From the NCBI GenBank assembly GCA_948330435.1, contig CAOJBY010000006.1:62001-126000 (forward strand): DNA of 64,000 nucleotides. The letters are read 5' to 3'. The DNA comes from an uncultured Lachnoclostridium sp. (GTDB lineage: Bacteria > Bacillota > Clostridia > Lachnospirales > Lachnospiraceae). A program made the position numbers and the translations under genes. Of the stretch, positions 1-8,333 are shown piece after piece (the first letter of the stretch is position 1; every line of letters begins with the position of its first letter). The notes below the pieces were generated by a model, which did not search any database, was not told where the DNA came from, and was given only the letters and a program-made list of their open reading frames with translations.

Positions 1-440
1 ACCAGAGACAGAATAATGGAAACCACAAACACAATTGTATAAATGGCGGATCGAAACCGCAGAATAATGTAATTCCGCTGTTCCTCCACGTCATACACGG
101 AGTTCATGCCCCGCATCAGAGCCAGGAAGCCTTTTCCCGCAGACCAGGCCGCCGTAATCGCAGACAATGAGACGGTCACCGCCGTCTTGCTGTAGACCTC
201 ATTGATAATATCAATCACAAATCCGTTCATACTGTCCGGAAAGATCACCTGGGCCGCCCCATAGATATCTGCCCGTGTCAGTGTGGTATATTGAATCAGT
301 GTCAGCAAAAGAATGATAAAGGGAATAAAGGACAGCATAATAAAGTAGGCACTCTGTGCTGCATAAGCACCTACGTGATCCTCATTCATGGCCCTTAAAA
401 ATCCTCGTATTAATTTAATCGTCTTATTTACCAGCTTCAT
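1..440 (-). CDS. YihY/BrkB-family inner membrane protein, 3' end cut by window
   Basis: Only the first 146 codons are in the window; the gene runs off the left edge. The start is the ATG at 440, preceded by AGAGGA eight bases upstream; a later in-frame ATG at 388 lacks a comparable site. The visible protein has a basic N-terminus, then a hydrophobic helix (FIMLSFIPFIILLLTLIQ) and the segment AWSAGKGFLALMRGMNSVYD, which is typical of the YihY/BrkB family, once misnamed ribonuclease BN. These are multi-pass membrane proteins whose transport role is not settled. It follows spoIID by 96 bases on the same strand and may share its transcript. Frame and family are clear; function is not. Confidence 0.85.
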   Translation of the reverse strand, partial: MKLVNKTIKLIRGFLRAMNEDHVGAYAAQSAYFIMLSFIPFIILLLTLIQYTTLTRADIYGAAQVIFPDSMNGFVIDIINEVYSKTAVTVSLSAITAAWSAGKGFLALMRGMNSVYDVEEQRNYIILRFRSAIYTIVFVVSIILSL

Positions 441-536
441 TCTGCTTTCCTCTGACAATACCTGTGGTATCTTACCTGCGTGGTTACCCTCAGCATACAA
501 AGAGACACTTGTCTTCTATACACTGTGGGTATCTTA

Positions 537-2093
537 TCATAAATCAGGAATCGCCGTCAATTCCACATCTGTATAAAAGAAATGAAGAACTTCCTCATAG
601 CTTTTTCCCTGCTTTGCCATACCATTAGCACCATTTTGGCTCATCCCCACGCCATGTCCGTAGCCTCCTCCCTGAAACCGGAATCCCGAAAGTTCTCCCT
701 CCTCGCCAAATATGGGAGTAATAATAAAATAAGCACTTGGCAAAAGACTTCCGCCCTCCACCATACTTCCATCCTGTCGGATGATCGCTCCTCCTTTTGG
801 ATTCAAAAGGGCACGCACATTATATTCTGTCTCTATCTCTATGGTACGGCGGCTTCCCCGAATGCACAGTCTTTGAATTGCTCCCCCCTCATTACGCTCC
901 AGGACATCAATTCCCTCTATTGTACCTATGCTATCTATGGGCTTGCTTATATAATTTCTTCCCCGTTTTGTCCGAATGGCTTCCGGATTCGCTTCATAAC
1001 GGCTCTTAAGAACTTCATTTAAATTCTGAGACAAGGTATCCAAATCCATCTCCGTCTCCCACCGATACCAGCTTACGGAAGAATCATAACAACTCTCATC
1101 CTTATCCAAAATAAAAGCCGTAAAGGTTTCTTCATCTGCCATATTTCGAAGTTCTCCCGTCTCATTTATGGTCTTTCCTCTCAGGTACGGGGTCAGTTCT
1201 ACCGCCCCCTCCCACCAGACCTCTTCATTCCCCGTATAGCCGCAGGAGGTGGAAAAATAGTAGGCTGTAATCGGCTGCCCCTCACAGGTAAGAATCTGAT
1301 CCGCCGTTTCAGCTACCGCCTGATTGGTGCTGTCCACGGCCCCGGTATTGTTGTAGACCTGATAGCGGACGCTGTCGTCCACATGGGCCATATATTCCGG
1401 ATAGCCGTAGGATTGAAGATGCTTATATGCATAGGTTCTGGCACAGACCGCCTGGGCTTTCAGAGCTTCTTTCTCATAGCGGGAGGGCATCTCACTGGGT
1501 ACCACATAATTCAAATACGTCTCTAAGGGCAGTTCATTGACCAGAACAAAGCCCTGCTCTACCGGCCAGATCTCCAGGGTTCCCTCATAAGAGGGAATCC
1601 CATCTCCCCTGTTTAAGCTTTCTACGGAAATCGGGGCCTCCTGCCCCTCCTGATTCCGGATCCGGAAATACGTGGGAACCTCCGCCAGCACTTCTCCATT
1701 GAAAAGCAGCTGCTCCCCCTCCCATGTAAAGGAAAGCTCTATTCCGCCCTCGTAGTCTTCTTCCAACTCCTGGTCCTCCTGTATCCTCGTTCCCTTTACA
1801 GCAAGCTCATGGTCAGAGGAAAGGCTTACGCTCTCATGGATGTCCCCCGCAAACCCATCCGTCTTTAAAAGCACCCGGATATTTCCATTGTAAACCGGTA
1901 CAGGAATCACCTGCTCTTCTTCCTCTGCGGGCAGCTCCTCCGCAACCTCCGGTTCCGGAGCCGTTTCATTCCCCTTATCCTCTGCAACCTCCGGCTCTGA
2001 TTTTGTCCGTATCAGAAGCAAGGCAAGAATTAACACACCGATCGCCAGGAGATACAGCTTCGTCTTTAACATTGGGTCTATTTCTCTTCTCAT
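537..2093 (-). CDS. spoIID: SpoIID/LytB-domain protein (stage II sporulation protein D-like)
   Basis: SpoIID is a membrane-anchored lytic transglycosylase that trims peptidoglycan during engulfment. After a short basic N-terminus there is one membrane anchor (LYLLAIGVLILALLLI), an acidic Glu/Pro-rich linker, then the SpoIID domain with NYVVPSEMPSRYEKEALKAQ, the AYYFSTSCGYT segment and the C-terminal GGGYGHGVGMSQNGA motif, all family hallmarks. The frame is open to an ATG at 2150, but that has no ribosome binding site; the ATG at 2093 with ACAGG five bases upstream is preferred (518 residues). At that length it is longer than B. subtilis SpoIID because of the linker and an N-terminal beta-rich segment. 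No SpoIIM or SpoIIP gene is adjacent. A related SpoIID-like paralogue not specific to engulfment cannot be excluded. Confidence 0.85.
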   Translation of the reverse strand: MRREIDPMLKTKLYLLAIGVLILALLLIRTKSEPEVAEDKGNETAPEPEVAEELPAEEEEQVIPVPVYNGNIRVLLKTDGFAGDIHESVSLSSDHELAVKGTRIQEDQELEEDYEGGIELSFTWEGEQLLFNGEVLAEVPTYFRIRNQEGQEAPISVESLNRGDGIPSYEGTLEIWPVEQGFVLVNELPLETYLNYVVPSEMPSRYEKEALKAQAVCARTYAYKHLQSYGYPEYMAHVDDSVRYQVYNNTGAVDSTNQAVAETADQILTCEGQPITAYYFSTSCGYTGNEEVWWEGAVELTPYLRGKTINETGELRNMADEETFTAFILDKDESCYDSSVSWYRWETEMDLDTLSQNLNEVLKSRYEANPEAIRTKRGRNYISKPIDSIGTIEGIDVLERNEGGAIQRLCIRGSRRTIEIETEYNVRALLNPKGGAIIRQDGSMVEGGSLLPSAYFIITPIFGEEGELSGFRFQGGGYGHGVGMSQNGANGMAKQGKSYEEVLHFFYTDVELTAIPDL

Positions 2094-2171
2094 CTTAACC
2101 TGTCCCTGAAAAGCATTCTTATCTTTTACTTTATTCCAAATGGATCCCATTCAGAACTAAAATCAGTACTC

Positions 2172-2199
2172 AAAAAGCAGCCGTTTCACGGCTGCTTTT
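2172..2199 (-). terminator. Intrinsic terminator of 6S RNA
   Basis: Perfect hairpin AAAAGCAGCCG / CGGCTGCTTTT with a short loop. On the minus strand it is followed by TTTTTGAGT. It separates the 6S transcript from spoIID and could also act on the plus strand, where a T-rich run follows. Confidence 0.8.
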
Positions 2200-2394
2200 C
2201 TCTGTAGTAAACCCAAAATGCCGTCACCGCAATTTTGACGCCTAGCAGAGCTAGGTGGGTAACCTCAACAGCCTTTCTGTCTTCCACTGCAAACGGAGGC
2301 CTGACATCCGGACTGAGATATTGGAATCCCATGAACGTAAATGTAGGTTCAAAATAGCGGCTTGACGAACACCCCAGGATTTACTTTTTTATCT
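2172..2394 (-). ncRNA. ssrS: 6S RNA (ssrS)
   Basis: 6S RNA mimics an open promoter and binds sigma-A RNA polymerase. On the minus strand there is a well-formed promoter (2401-2429), about 220 transcribed bases with no plausible reading frame, and an intrinsic terminator (2172-2199). The ends of the transcript pair: CGTCA-GCCGC-ATTTTGA near 2350-2372 matches TCAAAAT-GCGG-TGACG near 2220-2240. This closes a large internal bubble that contains a small CCTAGC/GCTAGG hairpin on its 3' side, as in 6S RNAs. The GAACCTACATTT stretch and overall layout match my memory of clostridial 6S RNA. A covariance-model search was not possible. Confidence 0.75.
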
Positions 2395-2400
2395 TTTGTT

Positions 2401-2429
2401 ATTATAACCTATTCTATTCCTCTTGGCAA
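2401..2429 (-). promoter_or_regulatory. Sigma-A promoter of 6S RNA
   Basis: Read on the minus strand: TTGCCA (2429-2424), a 17-base spacer, then a perfect TATAAT (2406-2401). Start of transcription is expected near 2394. Confidence 0.8.
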
Positions 2430-2460
2430 CTAGAAAATTGTTACTGAAATTACAAAAATA

Positions 2461-2509
2461 GCGTCAGAACTTTCTATTTTCAAAGACTCAACAATAGAAA
2501 GTCTGACGC
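2461..2509 (-). terminator. Terminator downstream of pckA
   Basis: A 17-bp inverted repeat with one bulged A (arms 2461-2478 and 2493-2509) lies 68 bases past the pckA stop. On the minus strand it is followed by ATTTTTGT, as expected of a rho-independent terminator. Confidence 0.75.
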
Positions 2510-2576
2510 TTAAGCTCCTTACCCGGCGGCAAGAAGTGTCTTTTTACATGTTTTTAAAAACACTTTGCAGTTTTTC

Positions 2577-4181
2577 TTATAACTGAGGACCGGCAGCAAC
2601 CAAAGCCTTGCCTGCTTCGTTGCCCTCATACTTGGCAAAGTTCTTAATGAATCTGCCTGCCAGATCCTTTGCCTTGGTCTCCCACTCAGCAGCATCGCTG
2701 TAGGTGTTCCGAGGATCCAGGATATTGGTATCTACGCCCGGAAGTTCTGTGGGAACCTCAAGATTGAAGTACGGAATCTTCTTTGTGGGTGCTTTCAGAA
2801 TATCGCCGTTGAGGATCGCATCGATGATTCCACGGGTATCCTTGATGGTGATACGCTTTCCTGTGCCGTTCCATCCGGTATTTACCAGATATGCCTTTGC
2901 ACCGTTTGCTTCCATTCTCTTAACAAGCTCCTCGCCGTACTTGGTGGGATGAAGCTCCAGGAAAGCCTGGCCAAAGCATGCGGAGAACGTCGGTGTGGGT
3001 TCGGTAATTCCACGCTCCGTGCCTGCAAGCTTTGCGGTAAAGCCAGACAGGAAGTAGTACTGTGTCTGCTCCGGAGTCAGAATGGATACCGGAGGAAGTA
3101 CGCCGAATGCATCTGCAGACAGGAAGATAACTTCCTTTGCTGCCGGTGCTGCGGAAACAGGACGCACAATATTCTTAATATGGTTAATGGGATAAGATAC
3201 ACGAGTATTCTCGGTTACGCTCTTATCGTCGAAATCAATCTTGCCCTCTGCATCCAGCGTCACATTCTCAAGAAGTGCGTTACGCTTGATTGCATTGTAG
3301 ATATCCGGCTCGGATTCCTTGTCCAGGTTGATAACCTTTGCATAGCAGCCGCCCTCAAAGTTGAACACACCGTTGTCATCCCAGCCGTGCTCGTCATCAC
3401 CAATCAGCAGACGCTTCGGGTCTGTAGAAAGGGTGGTCTTGCCTGTTCCTGAAAGTCCGAAGAAGATTGCGGTGTTCTCGCCGTTCATATCTGTGTTTGC
3501 AGAACAGTGCATGGAAGCAATGCCCTTGAGGGGCAGATAGTAGTTCATCATAGAGAACATGCCCTTCTTCATCTCTCCGCCGTACCAGGTGTTCAGGATA
3601 ACCTGCTCACGGCTTGTAATATTGAACATAGCTACGGTCTCGGAATTTAAGCCCAACTCCTTGTAGTTCTCTGCCTTTGCCTTGGAAGCGTTAAATACAA
3701 CGAAATCCGGCTCAAAGTTGGCCAGTTCCTCATCGGTAGGCTGGATGAACATATTCTTTACGAAGTGTGCCTGCCATGCAACCTCCATGATGAAACGGAT
3801 AGCCATACGGGTATCCTTGTTGGTTCCGCAGAATGCGTCTACTACGAAAAGTCTCTTGCCGGAAAGCTGACCCAGAGCGATCTTCTTCACTTCTGCCCAT
3901 GCTTCCTTGGTTGCCGGATGATTGTCATTCTTGTATTCATCAGAGGTCCACCATACGGTATCCTTGGAATTCTCATCCATAACGATAAACTTATCCTTAG
4001 GGGAACGGCCCGTATAGATACCAGTCATTACGTTCACTGCACCAAGTTCACTTACCTGTCCTACTTCAAAGCCCTCCAGACCCGGCTTTGTCTCCTCCTC
4101 AAATAACATCTCATAAGAGGGGTTATGAACAATTTCCGTAGTTCCCGTAATACCATACTTGCTCAAATTGATTTCTGCCAT
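2577..4181 (-). CDS. pckA: Phosphoenolpyruvate carboxykinase (ATP)
   Basis: It interconverts oxaloacetate + ATP and PEP + CO2 + ADP in the cytosol; in gut anaerobes it often runs in the CO2-fixing direction. The 534-residue length fits the ATP-dependent family. Visible signatures are GIYTGRSPKDKF near the N-terminus, the P-loop GLSGTGKTTLSTD, the metal-binding GDDEHGWDDNGVFNFEGG, and NTGWNGTGKRI for nucleotide contacts. The start at 4181 is preceded by AGAGAGGAAA. It stands alone, with its own promoter upstream and a terminator downstream, next to the divergent citrate synthase, so both control flux at oxaloacetate. Confidence 0.97.
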   Translation of the reverse strand: MAEINLSKYGITGTTEIVHNPSYEMLFEEETKPGLEGFEVGQVSELGAVNVMTGIYTGRSPKDKFIVMDENSKDTVWWTSDEYKNDNHPATKEAWAEVKKIALGQLSGKRLFVVDAFCGTNKDTRMAIRFIMEVAWQAHFVKNMFIQPTDEELANFEPDFVVFNASKAKAENYKELGLNSETVAMFNITSREQVILNTWYGGEMKKGMFSMMNYYLPLKGIASMHCSANTDMNGENTAIFFGLSGTGKTTLSTDPKRLLIGDDEHGWDDNGVFNFEGGCYAKVINLDKESEPDIYNAIKRNALLENVTLDAEGKIDFDDKSVTENTRVSYPINHIKNIVRPVSAAPAAKEVIFLSADAFGVLPPVSILTPEQTQYYFLSGFTAKLAGTERGITEPTPTFSACFGQAFLELHPTKYGEELVKRMEANGAKAYLVNTGWNGTGKRITIKDTRGIIDAILNGDILKAPTKKIPYFNLEVPTELPGVDTNILDPRNTYSDAAEWETKAKDLAGRFIKNFAKYEGNEAGKALVAAGPQL

Positions 4182-4272
4182 CTTGCTTTTCCTCTCTTCT
4201 TCAATATTTGCCTGTGTATGCAGGGCTTTAAAAGTCCTCCCTGAAAAAAGGCATTGTAACGTTCACTATCAT

Positions 4273-4300
4273 ATTATACATAATAAAATGATAAAATCAA
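4273..4300 (-). promoter_or_regulatory. Probable sigma-A promoter of pckA
   Basis: Minus strand: TTGATT (4300-4295), 16-base spacer, TATAAT (4278-4273). A short palindromic GTGAACGTTAC follows just downstream and could be an operator, but it does not fit a CcpA site cleanly. The rest of the 4182-4660 gap is AT-rich leader for pckA and gltA. Confidence 0.6.
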
Positions 4301-4468
4301 TAAAAATTCTTCACAAATTTTTGTAAATTATAAATGGGGTTTTTGGAAATGGCGTGCCAGGATTCCGATTCGTTTTCTCTTACTCTGCATAAAACCGATC
4401 CCCCAATGCCTGCGTTTTCAGTACAAGACTCTTTGTTCCATTCACTTTTATGTATCATACTGCGTTCC

Positions 4469-4496
4469 TTGCACCTGAAACAAAAAAAATTATTAA
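4469..4496 (+). promoter_or_regulatory. Candidate promoter of citrate synthase
   Basis: TTGCAC (4469-4474), 16-base spacer, TATTAA (4491-4496), giving a leader of about 155 bases. A second possibility is an extended -10 around 4540-4550 (TGTTATGCTAG). Neither is strong. Confidence 0.35.
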
Positions 4497-4660
4497 ATTA
4501 CTGTGAATTTTTCATTTTTTCTTTCCTTTTTCCCTGATTTTATGTTATGCTAGTTGAAATTTATTTTTTGTTTGAGGAAATACCTTTCATCAAGGAAATC
4601 TCTTTCGGACATCCCCTTATGTACAAAATAAATACAGATCAAAGAAAGGAGTCGATGTAT

Positions 4661-6025
4661 ATGCAGACTAACACATTTTCGGAAGTAACACCTGAAATTC
4701 TGAATCTTGCTAAAATGAGTGAAAGAGTCAGTCAGATTAGTTCCGAACTTTATAAAAAATATGAAGTCAAACGGGGACTTCGTGATATCAGCGGCAAGGG
4801 TGTTCTGGCCGGGCTTACCGAAATTGGAGAGATTCGTTCCTACACGATTGTGGATGATGAGATGGTTCCCTGTGAGGGTAAGCTTTTCTATCGGGGTGTG
4901 GACATCGAGGACCTGGTTCATGGATTTGTATCGGAGAAGCGTTTTGGTTTTGAGGAAATTTCGTATCTTCTGCTTTTCGGTGAACTGCCAGACAAGACAG
5001 AACTTTCTTCTTTCTCTGAACTTTTAAGTTCTTACCGTTCCCTGCCCACTCATTTTGTACGGGATATTATTATGAAAGCTCCCAGCAAGGATATGATGAA
5101 TACTCTTGCCCGGAGTGTTCTGACTCTATATTCTTATGATGAGCGTGCAGATGATACTACGATTCCGAATGTACTGCGTCAATCTCTCCAGTTGATCGCT
5201 CTTATGCCTATGATGGCCGTTTACGCTTACCAGGCTTACAGCCATTATCATGACGGAAAAAGTCTTTATATCCACTCTCCTCAGCCGGAGCTTTCCACGG
5301 CGGAAAATATTCTTCATATTCTCCGGCCGGACAGTTCTTATACGGAATTAGAAGCCACTATTTTGGATATTGCCCTGGTACTTCATATGGAGCATGGTGG
5401 TGGTAACAACTCTACCTTTACCACCCATGTAGTCTCCTCCTCCGGTACGGATACTTATTCTTCTGTGGCTGCTTCCCTTGGATCCCTGAAAGGACCCAAG
5501 CATGGAGGAGCTAACATTAAAGTAGTCCGCATGTTTGAAGATATGAAAAAGGAAATCAAAAACTGGAATGATGAAGCGGAAGTGAGAACTTACCTGAAAG
5601 CTCTTTTGAACCGGGATGCTTTTGATCATGCGGGTCTTATCTATGGTATGGGCCATGCAGTATACTCACTATCCGATCCCCGTGCCAATATCTTTAAATC
5701 CTTTGTGGAAAGTCTTTCCAAAGAAAAGGGACGTATGGATGAGTTTCAACTATATTCCATGGTTGAGCACTTAGCCCCCCAGGTGATTGCCGAGGAACGC
5801 CAGATCTATAAGGGCGTCAGTGCCAACGTAGACTTCTACAGCGGTTTTGTATACAGCATGCTGGATCTGCCTTTGGAGCTTTATACCCCCCTCTTTGCCA
5901 TGGCCCGTATTGTGGGCTGGAGTGCCCACCGGATTGAGGAATTGGCTAATAATGGAAAGATTATTCGTCCGGCCTACAAGAGCGTGGCTAAGAAGAAGAA
6001 ATATGTGAAGTTGAACTGCCGATAG
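4661..6025 (+). CDS. gltA: Citrate (or 2-methylcitrate) synthase
   Basis: Condenses acetyl-CoA with oxaloacetate to citrate, feeding glutamate synthesis. The frame is open from 4547, but the ribosome binding site AAAGGAG (4645-4651) sits nine bases before the ATG at 4661, so that start is chosen (454 residues, normal for the clostridial form). Catalytic regions are visible: the first His in LHMEHGGGNNSTF, GPKHGGANIKVV, the second His in YGMGHAVYSLSDPRA, and the Asp in NVDFYSGFVYSMLDLP. The C-terminus WSAHRIEE is typical. Citrate versus methylcitrate use cannot be decided from sequence; absence of prp genes nearby favours citrate. No aconitase or isocitrate dehydrogenase gene is in the window. 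Confidence 0.93.
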   Translation: MQTNTFSEVTPEILNLAKMSERVSQISSELYKKYEVKRGLRDISGKGVLAGLTEIGEIRSYTIVDDEMVPCEGKLFYRGVDIEDLVHGFVSEKRFGFEEISYLLLFGELPDKTELSSFSELLSSYRSLPTHFVRDIIMKAPSKDMMNTLARSVLTLYSYDERADDTTIPNVLRQSLQLIALMPMMAVYAYQAYSHYHDGKSLYIHSPQPELSTAENILHILRPDSSYTELEATILDIALVLHMEHGGGNNSTFTTHVVSSSGTDTYSSVAASLGSLKGPKHGGANIKVVRMFEDMKKEIKNWNDEAEVRTYLKALLNRDAFDHAGLIYGMGHAVYSLSDPRANIFKSFVESLSKEKGRMDEFQLYSMVEHLAPQVIAEERQIYKGVSANVDFYSGFVYSMLDLPLELYTPLFAMARIVGWSAHRIEELANNGKIIRPAYKSVAKKKKYVKLNCR

Positions 6026-6033
6026 GCAGACTG

Positions 6034-6222
6034 AAAGGGGGCTGACAGGAAATAAGACCGAAGACTTTTCTGATATCCAGTGTCCGGCTATTTGCGTACA
6101 GGCTGTTTGATATGTACGGATATCGCTTTGGCGATGTCCGTACAGAGCAGACAGAATGTACGCAAATCGTCCGAACACAGGATATAGAAAAGGCTGACGT
6201 CTTATTTCCTGTCAGCCCTCTT
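6034..6222. repeat. 189-bp nested palindromic element between convergent genes
   Basis: The whole stretch folds back on itself. Pairs are 6034-6058 with 6199-6222, 6065-6078 with 6180-6192, 6089-6100 with 6158-6168, and an inner hairpin 6115-6125 with 6132-6142. Outer arms include GGCTGACAGGAAATAAGAC. It begins nine bases after the gltA stop and ends before the stop of the convergent membrane gene, so it may end both transcripts. It shares sequence with the palindrome at 11919-12005 and the terminator at 32954-32995. Confidence 0.8.
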
Positions 6223-6278
6223 GATAATTATGATATCCATGTGTCCGAATTCCCCTGATATTTCCATGCCCGTTTCTT

Positions 6279-6626
6279 TTACCAAAAAAGCTGCATCGCC
6301 TTTTTTGTCTGAATCGTATACCAGATAAGGATTACGAAGAATACTGCCATTGATACTCCATAAACAGCACCAGGTATGGGAACCACATAGGAATTGACCA
6401 GGCCAAGTACACCATGAAATACCGTTATGATTCCGAAAACAAGAATTTTAGGCATCACAAAACGTTTATATCCCTCAATATCCTTGCATTTACGAATATC
6501 CACGTCCTTGCTCAGCAGGATCGAGGTTATAAGCTCTCCTTTCGTCTTCAAAAGAACATATGCGTAGAGGACATAGATGCCTGCTCCAGCGAAAATCAGA
6601 TCCATAATATTCCAAATATTGTCCAT
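6279..6626 (-). CDS. Small three-helix membrane protein of unknown function
   Basis: 115 residues; I do not recognise the family. Three hydrophobic segments are visible at about residues 8-27, 58-79 and 85-107, with a basic, charged loop (KDVDIRKCKDIEGYKR) between the first and second. The ribosome binding site GAAAGGAAAG stands just before the ATG. It starts 11 bases after thrC and on the same strand, so it is probably translated from the thrC transcript; nothing in it suggests a role in threonine synthesis. Confidence 0.7.
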   Translation of the reverse strand: MDNIWNIMDLIFAGAGIYVLYAYVLLKTKGELITSILLSKDVDIRKCKDIEGYKRFVMPKILVFGIITVFHGVLGLVNSYVVPIPGAVYGVSMAVFFVILIWYTIQTKKAMQLFW

Positions 6627-6637
6627 AGCTTTCCTTT

Positions 6638-8128
6638 CTACTGTTTTGTCAGAAACTCTTTTACAGTCCGCTTCATCTCATCTGCATCCACTACCGTGTT
6701 ATGAAGCACGTTCGCACTGCGGATCTCCTCCACCGCTTTCGGCACCGGCACGCCGGACAATGCAGAGAGCCTGTCGGCAAGCTCAAAATCATCTGCTCCG
6801 TCCACAGCCTCTCCCATGGCTTCCATGACACTTTTCGTAAATTTATAGGGACTGGCCGTAGAAGCTATGACCGTTTTGATGGCATCCCCTGTCTCTTTTT
6901 GATATTTATTATAAACACAGGAGGCTACCGCCGTATGAGTATCTATCACATATCCCACGGACTGATACAAGCTTCGAATCGCTGCGGCCGTCTCTTCCTC
7001 GCTGGCATAACCTCCATAGAAATTCCCAAGCTTTTTCTCCATAGCCGGTGTGATTTCATATTTACCGTTTTTAGCCAGGTCTTCCATAAGCCTGCATGCC
7101 GTCTCATCATCCTGTTCTGCGATCTGGTAAATGAGCCGCTCCAGATTACTGGAAACCAAAATATCCATAGACGGGGAACTGGTTAACAGAAACTCCCGAT
7201 TCTTATTATAGCACCCGGTTTGGAAGAAATCATACAATACCTTGTTCTCATTGGATGCACAGATAAGCTTCTGAATGGGAAGCCCCATCTGCTTTGCATA
7301 GTAAGCCGCCAGAATATTACCGAAATTCCCTGTGGGAACTACCACGTTGACAGGCTCATTCTCCTCAATCTCTCCATCTGCAAACAGCTTTGCATATGCA
7401 TAGACATAATACACAATCTGAGGAACCAACCGGCCGATATTAATCGAATTGGCTGATGAAAACTGATAACCTGCCGCTGCCAGTTCTTCCTTTAAGGCCA
7501 TATCTCCGAAAATAGCCTTCACGCCGCTCTGAGCATCATCAAAGTTACCACGGATTCCCACTACAAAAGTATTGTCCCCTTTTTGGGTTACCATCTGCTT
7601 TTCCTGAATGGGGCTGACTCCATCCTTTGGGTAAAACACAATGATTTTCGTTCCCGGAACGTCCGCAAAGCCTGCCAGGGCCGCCTTTCCTGTATCCCCG
7701 GAGGTCGCCGTGAGAATTACGATCTCCTTTTTCACCTGATTTTTCCGTGCGGAAACCGTCATCAGGTGTGGGAGAATCGAAAGTGCCATATCCTTAAACG
7801 CTATGGTCGCACCATGAAACAGTTCCAGATAATAGGCCCCCTCCGCTTTCACCAGCGGAGCAATCTGCGGCAAATCAAATTTGCTGTCGTAAGCCTTTTC
7901 AATGCACTCTTTCAGTTCCTCCTCCGTAAAATCCGTGAGAAAACGGCTCATCACTGCGTAGGCCGTCTCCTGGTAGGTCATCTCTGCTAGTTCTTTCATA
8001 CTTACATCGAATGACGGAACGGTCTCTGGCACAAACAACCCTCCATCCTCTGACAGGCCCTGAAGAATCGCCTGGGATGCCGTTACACGCACACCGGAAT
8101 CTCTTGTACTCTTATAGAATAACTCCAT
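6638..8128 (-). CDS. thrC: Threonine synthase
   Basis: PLP enzyme that converts O-phosphohomoserine to threonine and phosphate. The frame opens at 8188, but AGAGGA seven bases before the ATG at 8128 fixes that start (496 residues, N-terminus MELFYKSTRDSG). The PLP lysine lies in GATIAFKDMALS; the phosphate-binding loop TATSGDTGKAA and GNFGNILAAYYAKQ are clear. The N-terminal YQETAYAVMSRFLTDF region is the typical ThrC N-domain. No hom or thrB gene is adjacent. The leuA terminator hairpin lies upstream, so thrC probably has its own promoter in 8130-8290; a weak TAGACG-N17-TACACT is visible there. Confidence 0.95.
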   Translation of the reverse strand: MELFYKSTRDSGVRVTASQAILQGLSEDGGLFVPETVPSFDVSMKELAEMTYQETAYAVMSRFLTDFTEEELKECIEKAYDSKFDLPQIAPLVKAEGAYYLELFHGATIAFKDMALSILPHLMTVSARKNQVKKEIVILTATSGDTGKAALAGFADVPGTKIIVFYPKDGVSPIQEKQMVTQKGDNTFVVGIRGNFDDAQSGVKAIFGDMALKEELAAAGYQFSSANSINIGRLVPQIVYYVYAYAKLFADGEIEENEPVNVVVPTGNFGNILAAYYAKQMGLPIQKLICASNENKVLYDFFQTGCYNKNREFLLTSSPSMDILVSSNLERLIYQIAEQDDETACRLMEDLAKNGKYEITPAMEKKLGNFYGGYASEEETAAAIRSLYQSVGYVIDTHTAVASCVYNKYQKETGDAIKTVIASTASPYKFTKSVMEAMGEAVDGADDFELADRLSALSGVPVPKAVEEIRSANVLHNTVVDADEMKRTVKEFLTKQ

Positions 8129-8291
8129 AACTCTATCCTCTTTCCTATAACTCCCGAATTTTCTTGTGAGCACTCTTTTGAAGCTCATATTTTGTAGTGT
8201 AACATAAAGAGCCCGTCCCGTCTATCTTTTATTTCTGCGGGCAACGAGCCAAGCGGACATGCTGGCATGTCCATTTGGCGACTGCCGCAAG

Positions 8292-8329
8292 AGTCAAAGA
8301 CCCTGCAGCAAGCTGCGGGGTCTTTGACT
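8292..8329 (-). terminator. Terminator downstream of leuA
   Basis: Strong 18-bp hairpin with one mismatch (arms 8292-8309 and 8312-8329) starts five bases after the leuA stop. The T-run is poor (CTCTT), so termination may be partial. A second small hairpin, GGACATGC/GCATGTCC, follows near 8256-8273. Confidence 0.65.
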
Positions 8330-8333
8330 GTCC

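Noticed and set aside
582..1022. 146-codon plus-strand open frame inside spoIID
   Set aside because: Antisense to a well-conserved SpoIID domain, with no ribosome binding site or recognisable protein.
4255..4268. CcpA (cre) site downstream of the pckA promoter
   Set aside because: The palindrome GTGAACGTTAC is shorter than, and out of register with, the cre consensus.
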